A DNA stretch of 9,333 nucleotides from Clostridiales bacterium (GTDB lineage: Bacteria > Bacillota > Clostridia > Oscillospirales > Butyricicoccaceae), in NCBI GenBank assembly GCA_004555915.1, contig SFJM01000056.1:1-9333 (forward strand). Direction: 5' to 3'. The notes under the pieces are model-generated. The model ran no database searches, had not been told where the DNA came from, and saw only the letters and a list, made by a program, of their open reading frames with translations. Position numbers and translations under genes: made by a program. The stretch's first letter is position 1; every line of letters starts with the position of its first letter. This document shows positions 1-5,497 of this stretch, piece after piece.

Positions 1-1
1 T

Positions 2-580
2 AACATTTTTCCGCTTTTATCAAAGGAACTGCCTAGGTACAAGGATAAAATAAAGACGCTGCATCTCTGCTTTTCGACGGATCCATATATGTATGGTCAT
101 CCCGATATTTGCAATGCGAGTACACAAATTATTGAGAAAGCAAATGTTTTTGGAGTTCATTGCTCGGTGCTGACAAAAGGCATTTTGCCAGTAGAACTTG
201 CAAAAATGCCGTTAAAAAATGAGTACGGAATAACCGTTGTTACGCTTGACGAGGATTTCCGAAAGGAGTTGGAGCCGGGCGCAGCACCAATAGAAGATCG
301 AATTCGTGCGCTAGAAGCACTAAGCAAACAGGGCTGCTATACATGGATTAGCATTGAACCGTACCCAACCCCCAATATTTATGAGCAAAATCTCGAACAG
401 CTTTTGGAACGAGTGTCTTTTGCAAATCGAATTATTTTCGGAAGGCTACATTACAATAAACAGGTAACAGCGTACAAGGGCTATCAAGATTTTTATAATA
501 CCTGTGCTAGAAAAGTTATAGCGTTTTGTGAAAAACGAAAAATAGCTTATCATATTAAAAAGGGAACGCTTGTGAAATAA
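2..580 (+). CDS. Radical SAM protein, SplB-like, C-terminal part
   Basis: The reading frame is open from the left edge of the window, so the gene starts upstream and 192 residues are visible. The residues HLCFSTDPYMYG, the strand SVLTKGIL, TLDEDFRKELEPGAAPIEDRI and the late FGRLHYN segment match my memory of the SplB-like (COG1533) radical SAM family, related to spore photoproduct lyase. The 4Fe-4S binding CxxxCxxC motif would lie before the window edge, so it cannot be checked. The ATG at 89 is internal because the homologous residues continue upstream of it. The stop is followed 29 bases later by the next gene, which has its own AAAGGAGG site, so the two are probably co-transcribed. The substrate is unknown; DNA repair or nucleic-acid modification is only a family-based guess. 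Confidence 0.72.
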   Translation, partial: NIFPLLSKELPRYKDKIKTLHLCFSTDPYMYGHPDICNASTQIIEKANVFGVHCSVLTKGILPVELAKMPLKNEYGITVVTLDEDFRKELEPGAAPIEDRIRALEALSKQGCYTWISIEPYPTPNIYEQNLEQLLERVSFANRIIFGRLHYNKQVTAYKGYQDFYNTCARKVIAFCEKRKIAYHIKKGTLVK

Positions 581-609
581 GTACCGATTTTGAGAAAGGA
601 GGCCCAACC

Positions 610-996
610 ATGACCGAACAAGCACTCCGCAAAATGATTGCTGCCGGGGAAAGCACCCGGCAGGAGTTTAAGTCGTGGGTGAAGTGCAAGGACTACCGGC
701 AGCGGAAAGAGCTTGCGGTGAAAAGTGCGGTTGCGCTGGCAAATACAAAGGGCGGCGTTCTGCTGTTTGGCGTGGAAGATGACGGCACCATTACGGGCTG
801 CCCCAAGAGCGACCCGCAGGCACTGATGGAAGCCATCTACGATATGACCCGGCCCAGCCTGTTTACCGATGCTGGTGGTGTCGGTGGAGAAATCCAGTTC
901 TCATGTTGCCACCACCGGCGGCATCTATTACAGACGGCTGGGGAATGTGACAAAGCCCGACTACCCTGCAAACGATGTGTACTCCCCTGCCGATAA
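610..996 (+). CDS. AlbA_2 (Schlafen-type) DNA-binding protein, N-terminal fragment of a frameshifted gene
   Basis: AAAGGAGG lies about seven bases before the ATG. The first 87 residues are a classic AlbA_2 domain: ESTRQEFK near residues 14-21, then VALANTKGGVLLFGVEDDG near 41-59 and a TRPSLFTD segment ending at 87. After residue 87 the frame turns into cysteine- and arginine-rich nonsense and stops at 996. The natural continuation is in the frame that starts at 869. Related proteins carry roughly ten more residues (a turn and a strand) between FTD and the LVVSVEKS strand, so the break looks like a small deletion that also shifted the frame, at about 868-871. The product is probably a non-functional fragment unless the two frames are joined by recoding or the break is an assembly error. 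Confidence 0.7.
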   Translation: MTEQALRKMIAAGESTRQEFKSWVKCKDYRQRKELAVKSAVALANTKGGVLLFGVEDDGTITGCPKSDPQALMEAIYDMTRPSLFTDAGGVGGEIQFSCCHHRRHLLQTAGECDKARLPCKRCVLPCR

Positions 997-2224
997 CCCG
1001 GATTTTTCGGCAAAGATCGTGGAAGGCGCAACCGAAAGCGACATTGACCTGCTGGAAGTGTACCGCCTGAAAGAGAAGCTGCGGATTCGGGATGCAGGCT
1101 CTGCCCTGCCGGATTTGGCAGATACCACCTTTCTGGACAACCTGAACCTGATCCGCATGGACAAGGATGAAGTGCGTGTGACGGTGGCGGGGCTGCTGTT
1201 TGTGGGCAAGGCAGCGTCTATTGCACGGCTGCTGCCGCAGGCGGAGGTGATCTACCTCCATTACAGCGACGAAGCGCAGACGGAATACGACAACCGTATG
1301 GATATGCAGGAGCCGGTGATCTCGATTCTGGATAAGCTGACCGAGCGCATCCGCACCTATAACCGCCTGACCAATGTTCAGGTGGGGCTGTTCCGGCTGG
1401 AGGTGTACGATTTCTCTGAAGCGGTTTTTCAGGAGGCTTTGCTGAATGCGCTGGCGCACCGCTCCTATGAGGACATGGCACCGGTCTACGTCAAGCACTA
1501 CCCCACAAAGATCGTGATTGAAAACCCCGGCGGCTTTCCGGGGGACATCAACGAAAGCAACATCATTACCCACCAGTCCATTCCCCGGAACAAGCTGATC
1601 GCCATGACCCTTCAGCACCTGAAGTATGTGCAGCGTTCCGGGCAGGGCGTGGACATCATGTTCCAGAGTATGCTCACCGAGGGCAAACCCTACCCGGAGT
1701 ATGCCAGCACGCCCAACTCTGTCCGGCTGACCCTTCGCAGCACGATGGAAAACCAGAGCTTTGTGCGTTTTATCGCGGAGACGCAGGACAGGCGTTCCAA
1801 GATGTTCACGCTGTCGGAGCTGATGATTCTGCACTATCTGCGGGAGCACCAGAGAATCACCCTGAAGCAGGCGGCAAAGACGATTCAGGAAACTGACGAC
1901 AATGCCCACAAGGTTCTGAACGCTCTCCGGGACGAGGGGCTTCTGGAACTCAACGGCAAGACCTATATGCTGTCCCTCAAGGTCTACGAAACGGTGAAAA
2001 CCGATGTGGCCTATGTGCAGGATAAGACGGTCAGCCAGATTCAGGCAAAGGACCGGATTCTTGAATATCTGAAGCATAAGCCGTGGATTACGAATCAGAA
2101 AGCTCAAGAGCTGTGTGGGTTTAATAAGAATCAAACCTATTATATCCTGCATCAGATGTGCAAGGACGGAATCTTGCAGCCTGATGGCGTAGGCCGAGGA
2201 ACGAAGTACAAAAGCGTGAAGTGA
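869..2224 (+). CDS. ATP-binding transcriptional regulator / RecG-like protein, C-terminal fragment of the same gene
   Basis: This is the continuation of the gene at 610. It opens with the last AlbA_2 strand (LVVSVEKSS, then GGIYYRRLGNVTKPDYP). A GHKL-type ATPase domain of the HATPase_c_4 kind follows: EALLNALAHRSY near 189-200 fits the N box, IENPGGFPGDI near 217-227 the G1 box, and RSGQGVDIMF near 256-265 the late glycine motif. The C terminus holds two winged-helix-like units at about 313-370 and 393-450, the second ending in GRGTKYK. The ATG at 869 has no ribosome site, so this half may not be made efficiently by itself. Such proteins are usually described as putative transcriptional regulators; their targets are mostly unknown. 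A box array begins five bases after the stop and could be bound by these winged helices, which is inference. Confidence 0.78.
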   Translation: MLVVSVEKSSSHVATTGGIYYRRLGNVTKPDYPANDVYSPADNPDFSAKIVEGATESDIDLLEVYRLKEKLRIRDAGSALPDLADTTFLDNLNLIRMDKDEVRVTVAGLLFVGKAASIARLLPQAEVIYLHYSDEAQTEYDNRMDMQEPVISILDKLTERIRTYNRLTNVQVGLFRLEVYDFSEAVFQEALLNALAHRSYEDMAPVYVKHYPTKIVIENPGGFPGDINESNIITHQSIPRNKLIAMTLQHLKYVQRSGQGVDIMFQSMLTEGKPYPEYASTPNSVRLTLRSTMENQSFVRFIAETQDRRSKMFTLSELMILHYLREHQRITLKQAAKTIQETDDNAHKVLNALRDEGLLELNGKTYMLSLKVYETVKTDVAYVQDKTVSQIQAKDRILEYLKHKPWITNQKAQELCGFNKNQTYYILHQMCKDGILQPDGVGRGTKYKSVK

Positions 2225-2228
2225 AAAT

Positions 2229-2340
2229 TTACGCTGACTTTTACGCTGAAAGTTTGATTTGCGCTGAATTTACGCTGACTTTCCGGGATTTACGCTGAAA
2301 ATACGCTGACTTGGTATGGTTTGCGCTGAATTTACGCTGA
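2229..2340 (+). repeat. Array of eight TTRCGCTGA boxes with a 31-bp period
   Basis: Boxes start at 2229, 2241, 2259, 2270, 2290, 2301, 2321 and 2332. The consensus is TTACGCTGA; two copies read TTGCGCTGA and the one at 2301 starts AT. They form pairs 11 bp apart (12 in the first pair). The last three pairs repeat at exactly 31 bp, about three helical turns, so all boxes face one side of the helix. A 31-bp period is not a multiple of three and the frames contain stops, so the array is not a coding repeat. It looks like an operator or iteron cluster. The adjacent winged-helix protein is the obvious candidate ligand, but nothing here proves binding. Confidence 0.85.
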
Positions 2341-2380
2341 AAACGCGCGCTGCGCGATTAGCGATTTTGCCGCGCGTTTT
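2340..2380. terminator. Hairpin, probable bidirectional terminator
   Basis: AAAACGCGCG at 2340-2349 pairs perfectly with CGCGCGTTTT at 2371-2380 across a 21-base loop. The outer A/T bases give a short U tract on each strand. It lies between the plus-strand regulator and the convergent minus-strand gene ending at 2388. The first base is also the last base of the box array. Confidence 0.55.
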
Positions 2381-2387
2381 CTGCGAC

Positions 2388-2636
2388 TCAATCCTCCAGC
2401 CTGCCGTGGTCACAGCCAAGCGACAGATAACGCTCCATCTCCCCTCTCAGCACCATCTGTGCATACTCCAAGGGCTTGTTGTAGAGCAGCCAGTCCAGCT
2501 CTGCCCGCTGTGCCGGGGTGTTGCCGTATTCGTCCTCCACGGCGATGCAGTCGATGGCAAGAGTGGTGCCATCTGCGAGCCGGGTTTCCACCCGGTTGGT
2601 GTCCATATTGAAGCGGCAGGAAAGCAGTTTGTTCAT
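2388..2636 (-). CDS. DUF6061-like small protein
   Basis: The 82-residue product begins MNKLLSCRFNMDTNRVE and contains a DGTTLAIDCIAVEDEYG strand region and RAELDWLLYNKPLEYA near the middle. This pattern matches my memory of the DUF6061 family of gut Firmicutes: a short beta-rich start, an AV(E/D)xE turn, then an RxELDxLxYN helix. The frame can be extended to an ATG at 2693, but only the ATG at 2636 has a good ribosome site (GAGG six bases upstream). No catalytic motif is visible and the function is unknown. It converges on the AlbA_2/ATPase gene across the box array and hairpin. Confidence 0.7.
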   Translation of the reverse strand: MNKLLSCRFNMDTNRVETRLADGTTLAIDCIAVEDEYGNTPAQRAELDWLLYNKPLEYAQMVLRGEMERYLSLGCDHGRLED

Positions 2637-2988
2637 GGTGAACCTCATTTCTATATCAAACGGTGTCTGTTCGGATGTCCTAAACCCTGCCATAGAACCG
2701 GTGTCTCATGTAAGATTGTTGTTTGGATAAAACTGGAAAATTTTGCACAATAAATACCGTTGAAATCCAGCTTTTGGGGCTGTGCGAAACAGCCTGTTTT
2801 GCCGGGCTGATTTTAGCTCTGCACACTTTTGCACATTTTCTGCACATCGCAAGGATGGATAACAGGTGCAAAGGCGTGCAAGCAATGCAAAGGATGCAAC
2901 AGAATAACAACGGCAAAATAACGGTGATTCAATTAAAATTACGTTTTATCGTCAAATGATGAAATGGACAAAATGTGCCATTCGGTTC
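2637..2988. other. Gene-free stretch on the left side of the attachment site
   Basis: Two open frames of 78 codons lie here on opposite strands, but neither has a convincing ribosome site or a recognisable domain, so I do not call genes. A small hairpin (GGCTGT 2778-2783 with ACAGCC 2789-2794, followed by TGTTTTG) could terminate plus-strand transcription. TGCAC-type sites at 2820-2900 are the main recognisable content. The sequence becomes AT-rich toward 2985. Confidence 0.5.
2820..2900. repeat. Helically phased TGCACA / RTGCAA sites next to att
   Basis: TGCACA occurs at 2820, 2830 and 2841 (steps of 10 and 11). After a short gap GTGCAA occurs at 2866 and 2876, and ATGCAA at 2885 and 2894 (steps of 10, 9 and 9). 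The second group is close to the inverse of the first, giving seven related half sites about one helical turn apart. Such clusters beside a tRNA attachment site are typical of arm-type integrase or excisionase binding sites. They would belong to the element on the left. Confidence 0.5.
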
Positions 2989-3033
2989 CTACGAATCAGT
3001 AGGCCGGGGGTTCGAGTCCCTTCCATCGCACCA
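2989..3033 (+). other. Integrase attachment site: 3' half of tRNA-Arg(ACG)
   Basis: The sequence fits a tRNA from the anticodon loop onward. The loop CTACGAA (2989-2995) has U33 and anticodon ACG. The 3' anticodon-stem strand TCAGT is at 2996-3000, the variable loop AGGCC at 3001-3005, the T stem GGGGG/CCCTT with loop TTCGAGT at 3006-3022, the acceptor strand CCATCGC at 3023-3029, discriminator A at 3030 and encoded CCA at 3031-3033. The preceding bases (GGTTC at 2984-2988) do not pair with TCAGT, and there is no D arm or 5' acceptor strand. It is therefore a displaced tRNA 3' end, as left by integration at an anticodon loop, and not a functional tRNA. An integrase gene lies 305 bases to the right. 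Confidence 0.8.
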
Positions 3034-3037
3034 AGTA

Positions 3038-3091
3038 AAATCCCACGATTGACCGTTGAAAATACGGTGTAAATCGTGGGATTTCTTGTTT
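3038..3091 (+). terminator. Strong hairpin terminator after the tRNA fragment
   Basis: AAATCCCACGATT at 3038-3050 pairs perfectly with AATCGTGGGATTT at 3072-3084, and ACCG/CGGT can pair inside the loop. CTTGTTTT follows on the plus strand. It is placed as the terminator of the original tRNA transcript. Confidence 0.65.
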
Positions 3092-3114
3092 TACAATGCC
3101 TTTCAAAAGGCCGT

Positions 3115-3136
3115 TTTGCGCGCTATTTGCGCGCTA
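3115..3136 (+). repeat. Two tandem 11-bp repeats TTTGCGCGCTA
   Basis: TTTGCGCGCTA at 3115-3125 is followed directly by an identical copy at 3126-3136, then a T run. An 11-bp period beside the attachment site suggests arm-type integrase sites of the right-hand element, although two copies alone are weak evidence. Confidence 0.5.
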
Positions 3137-3165
3137 TTTTTCAAAAAACTGTGATTTTGAAGCTG

Positions 3166-3200
3166 GGTCTGCTCATTTTTGAGCAGGCCTTTTTTCTTTT
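3166..3200 (+). terminator. Rho-independent terminator
   Basis: GGTCTGCTC (3166-3174) pairs with GAGCAGGCC (3181-3189) with one G-U pair, around the loop ATTTTT. A T-rich run, six Ts then CTTTT, follows immediately. No plus-strand gene lies just upstream, so it may insulate the integrase from transcription entering across the attachment site. Confidence 0.65.
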
Positions 3201-3263
3201 GCATAGATCCCGCCGGGGGCAAAGTCTGGCACGGGCTGCCGTGTTCCCCTTCCCTGTCCAGCG

Positions 3264-3281
3264 TTGTGCGAGTTTGTGCGA
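3264..3281 (+). repeat. Direct repeat TTGTGCGA, 10 bp apart
   Basis: Two identical 8-bp copies start at 3264 and 3274. The helical spacing between the attachment site and the integrase makes them possible arm-type sites. Evidence is limited to spacing and position. Confidence 0.35.
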
Positions 3282-3284
3282 CAT

Positions 3285-3332
3285 AAAAAGAGCAGCCCAC
3301 AAGCCCGGCGGAATCGCCCCTTGTGAGCTGCT
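3285..3332 (-). terminator. Terminator of the integrase gene
   Basis: On the minus strand AGCAGCTCACAAG (3332 to 3320) pairs with CTTGTGGGCTGCT (3303 to 3291) with one U-G pair, followed by CTTTTTA. It starts five bases after the integrase stop codon. Confidence 0.75.
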
Positions 3333-3337
3333 TTGCT

Positions 3338-4768
3338 TTATGCGTGGTTCTTTTCCTGAATTCGGTCAAACACACCTTCCAGTGCGTCCGCTGCCGCTGC
3401 ATCCGCGCTCTGAATCATACTTGCGTAAATGTTTAGTGTGGTGCTGGTCTGTGCGTGCCCCAAGCGGCCGGACACGGCGGTGATCGGAACATGAGCGGCA
3501 ATCAACAGGCTGGCGTTTGAGTGCCGCAGGCTGTGGAAGTGCACCGCCGGGAGGTCATGAGCCGCCAGAAAGTACGGGAACCATGATGTAATGCGGTTTG
3601 GATCAAGAGGTGTGCCGTTCCATTTTGTAAACAGCAGGTCATTCGGAACGACCTTTCCGCCCTCGATCTGCACGGTGCGTGCCCATGCGGAACCGACCTT
3701 GAGCCGTTCGGCCTTTTGGGTCAAGCGGTATTCACGCAGCAGGGCGATACACGCAGCGCCTACACGGATGCACCGCTTAGAGCGCTTTGTTTTGGGAGCG
3801 GTGAACACAAGCCCCTGCCCGGTGATGTACTGGACTGTGCGTCCGATGGAGATTACGCCGGTGGCGAGGTTGATGTCTGACCAGCGCAGAGCGCAAATCT
3901 CGCCACGCCGTGCGCCCGTGAATAAGGCAAGTTGCGTGATAACGGAAAACTGTGTAGGCGCATCCTGCAGGGCTTCCAGCAGCTTTGCAACGTCCTCTTC
4001 TTCCAGTGCATCGACATCCGCTTCCGTTGCTTTGGGGGGTTCTACGTGTTGGCAGGGGTTTTCGGCCAGCAACTGCCATTTTACAGCACGGGCAAACACA
4101 GAGGACAGCATTCGGTGATAGTGCTGTTGTGTGGATCCGCTGAGCTTTCCGTCCGCCCGGACGTGTTCAGTAAACGCTTTGGAGAAAATCATCCCGGCGG
4201 CAGCGGCTACCTTCTCGGCAGTTTGGCGGCTGACAGGTTTGCCGTTACACAAGCCCCGCATGGTTTCTTCGCCTATCCCGGCGGCTTTCCGTACCTTTGC
4301 CCGCTGGCCCCGCGGCAGCTTTTTCAGCAGTGCGGGTGTAACCGTAAAAACGGAATCTTGCCGCACGCCGGTTTCATCAAGATTTTTATAAAAACTCATC
4401 AAGTGCGCGGGCCGGATTTCATCAAGGCGCATATGTCCCAGTGCTGCCGATACACGCGGGCGCATTCTGCGATAGTCGGAAACAGTTTTTGGTTTCAGCT
4501 GTTTTGCGGCATATTCAGAAAACCAGCGGTCTAAAAAATCGTCGAATTTTACACTGGAATCAGCAAGCAAGCCCTTCTTTACGGCTTCTTCAAATTCATC
4601 TGCTTTGCGCTGCACGTCTTTTTCGAGCTTGCGGCCGCTCAGTTCCGCCGGGGGTGTATAGGTCATGCAGCGGGTGACGTGCCGCCCGTTAACAGCATAC
4701 CCGGCGGAAACGCGGATCAGATAAGAGGTGGAGCCGTCTTTTTTAGTCCGTTTCGTGATTTGAGCCAT
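3338..4768 (-). CDS. Tyrosine-type site-specific integrase with an internal HTH-like insertion
   Basis: The 476-residue protein has the complete tyrosine recombinase catalytic set: R287 in TGARRGEICALRW, a lysine in PKTKRSKR (326/328), H412 and R415 in HFHSLRH, H438 in GRLGH, and nucleophile Y448 in LNIYAS. An arm-binding-like beta region (TKKDGSTSYLIRVSAGY) lies at the N terminus and the SAM-like core-binding domain starts near residue 74. That domain is split: residues about 145-199 read like a Cro/LacI-style helix-turn-helix (AKVRKAAGIGEETMRGL, NGKPVSRQTAEKVAAAAG) before the domain resumes at QQHYHRMLSSVFARAV. The insert makes it longer than the usual ~380-400 residues. AAAGGAGG precedes the ATG. 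It should integrate and help excise the element at the tRNA-Arg site that its 3' end faces. Confidence 0.93.
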   Translation of the reverse strand: MAQITKRTKKDGSTSYLIRVSAGYAVNGRHVTRCMTYTPPAELSGRKLEKDVQRKADEFEEAVKKGLLADSSVKFDDFLDRWFSEYAAKQLKPKTVSDYRRMRPRVSAALGHMRLDEIRPAHLMSFYKNLDETGVRQDSVFTVTPALLKKLPRGQRAKVRKAAGIGEETMRGLCNGKPVSRQTAEKVAAAAGMIFSKAFTEHVRADGKLSGSTQQHYHRMLSSVFARAVKWQLLAENPCQHVEPPKATEADVDALEEEDVAKLLEALQDAPTQFSVITQLALFTGARRGEICALRWSDINLATGVISIGRTVQYITGQGLVFTAPKTKRSKRCIRVGAACIALLREYRLTQKAERLKVGSAWARTVQIEGGKVVPNDLLFTKWNGTPLDPNRITSWFPYFLAAHDLPAVHFHSLRHSNASLLIAAHVPITAVSGRLGHAQTSTTLNIYASMIQSADAAAADALEGVFDRIQEKNHA

Positions 4769-4798
4769 AAAAACCTCCTTTTGGTGCGTTCATATAAA

Positions 4799-5041
4799 AT
4801 TTACAAATGATGAATTTAAGGCTTTACTTGTAAATAAAGTGGACAAAAATCCATAAAATCAACTATGAAACATTCTATTTAAAAATTCCCAGATGTATAT
4901 AAAATGCGTGCTGAAATGCCCTGAAATCTCCTAAAATCTTATGAAAAACTAACAAAAATAAACTAGCAAATTGTCTTTTGAATGAATGTGAAAAATGTTT
5001 ACATTGCGAGAAAATTTTTCTGTAATTAAATTACATGTAAT
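4799..5041. promoter_or_regulatory. AT-rich control region between integrase and regulator
   Basis: The gap of about 390 bases between the divergent genes is strongly AT-rich and has no gene I can support. ATTTACAA at 4799-4806 is inverted as TTGTAAAT at 4828-4835, and ATTTACAA recurs at 5046-5053. TGTAAT (5021-5026) pairs with ATTACA (5030-5035), which overlaps the perfect 12-bp palindrome ATTACATGTAAT (5030-5041). These are candidate operators or recombinase and excisionase sites. No clear integrase promoter stands out; TTGTAA-17-TTTAAT reading leftward from 5053 is a weak candidate. Confidence 0.45.
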
Positions 5042-5046
5042 CGCTA

Positions 5047-5107
5047 TTTACAAAAACTGGAAGTTCGTGTATCATTGAACCACAACAACATTGATTGCAA
5101 ATGTTGT
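5047..5107 (+). promoter_or_regulatory. Promoter and palindromic operator of the small HTH gene
   Basis: TTTACA at 5047-5052 is separated by 17 bases from TATCAT at 5070-5075, one mismatch each from the sigma-70 consensus. The predicted start near 5082 is followed by an inverted repeat, ACAACATT (5085-5092) and AATGTTGT (5100-5107), with a 7-base centre. A repressor bound there would block early transcription, which suggests autoregulation by the HTH protein starting at 5162. Confidence 0.55.
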
Positions 5108-5161
5108 AGTTTCATTATAACGGCTTGTTGAGCGATTGACAAGTCTGGAAAGGGTGGTTTT

Positions 5162-5389
5162 ATGAATTATTTGTCCAGAATGAGCAGGCCGAACAATGAT
5201 ATCCGGGATGCATTGACGAGCGCAGGCTTTTTTCAGTGGGAGCTGGCCGCAGAACTTGGGCTGTCAGACGGAGCACTTTCTCGCAGGCTCAGGACAGAGC
5301 TGACTGCCAGCGAAAAGGAAACGTGTTTCAAGGCCGTCGAGCGGATGAAGGAGCAAAGAGAGCGGCGGGCTGAAAACCGGGAGGCATAA
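5162..5389 (+). CDS. Small XRE-like helix-turn-helix regulator
   Basis: The 75-residue protein contains NDIRDALTSAGFFQWELAAELGLSDGALSRRLRTEL, a compact helix-turn-helix (AELGLSDGALSRRL as turn and recognition helix), followed by a charged helix rich in E, K and R. This matches small DNA-binding proteins common beside integrases in Firmicutes elements. An AAAGGGTGG ribosome site precedes the ATG at 5162; an internal ATG at 5180 lacks one. It is divergent from the integrase and lies directly before an excisionase-like frame, so it probably belongs to the integration/excision control module. Its target could be the palindrome at 5085-5107. Confidence 0.75.
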   Translation: MNYLSRMSRPNNDIRDALTSAGFFQWELAAELGLSDGALSRRLRTELTASEKETCFKAVERMKEQRERRAENREA

Positions 5390-5392
5390 GCA

Positions 5393-5482
5393 ATGGAGAA
5401 TGCGATCAAGTACCCGCGCATGATAGGCGTGAAGGAGACGGCAGAGATTTACGGTGTATGTGCGTTGGCCGAGAGTCGATAA
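5393..5482 (+). pseudogene. Truncated excisionase-like remnant
   Basis: Three bases after the regulator stop, an ATG opens a 29-codon frame reading MENAIKYPRMIGVKETAEIYGV and then CALAESR before TAA. The GVKETAEIYGV part resembles the first helix of excisionase/MerR-like wHTH proteins, which normally continue with a second helix and a wing for another 30-50 residues. None of the three forward frames downstream gives that continuation. The 3' part therefore seems replaced by the hairpin-rich segment. A real short peptide is possible but less likely. Confidence 0.4.
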
Positions 5483-5497
5483 GTATCTCGCTGATTT

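Noticed and set aside
863..2152. 429-codon open frame on the minus strand
   Set aside because: It lies antisense to the AlbA_2/ATPase gene, is rich in histidine, leucine, valine and arginine as expected for an antisense shadow, and has no recognisable domain.
2229..2340. CRISPR array
   Set aside because: The boxes are only 9 bases with 2-11 bases between them; no repeats of 23 bases or more with unique spacers and no cas genes in the window.
2229..2340. Phase-variable coding repeat extending the ATPase protein
   Set aside because: The 31-bp period is not a multiple of three and stop codons occur in the frames.
2316..2753. 145-codon plus-strand open frame
   Set aside because: It starts inside the box array, has no ribosome site, and is antisense to the DUF6061-like gene.
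2680..2959. Two overlapping 78-codon frames on opposite strands
   Set aside because: No ribosome site or domain; the region contains attachment-type repeats instead.
2950..3033. Complete functional tRNA gene
   Set aside because: No D arm, no 5' acceptor strand, and the bases before the anticodon loop do not pair with the 3' stem strand.
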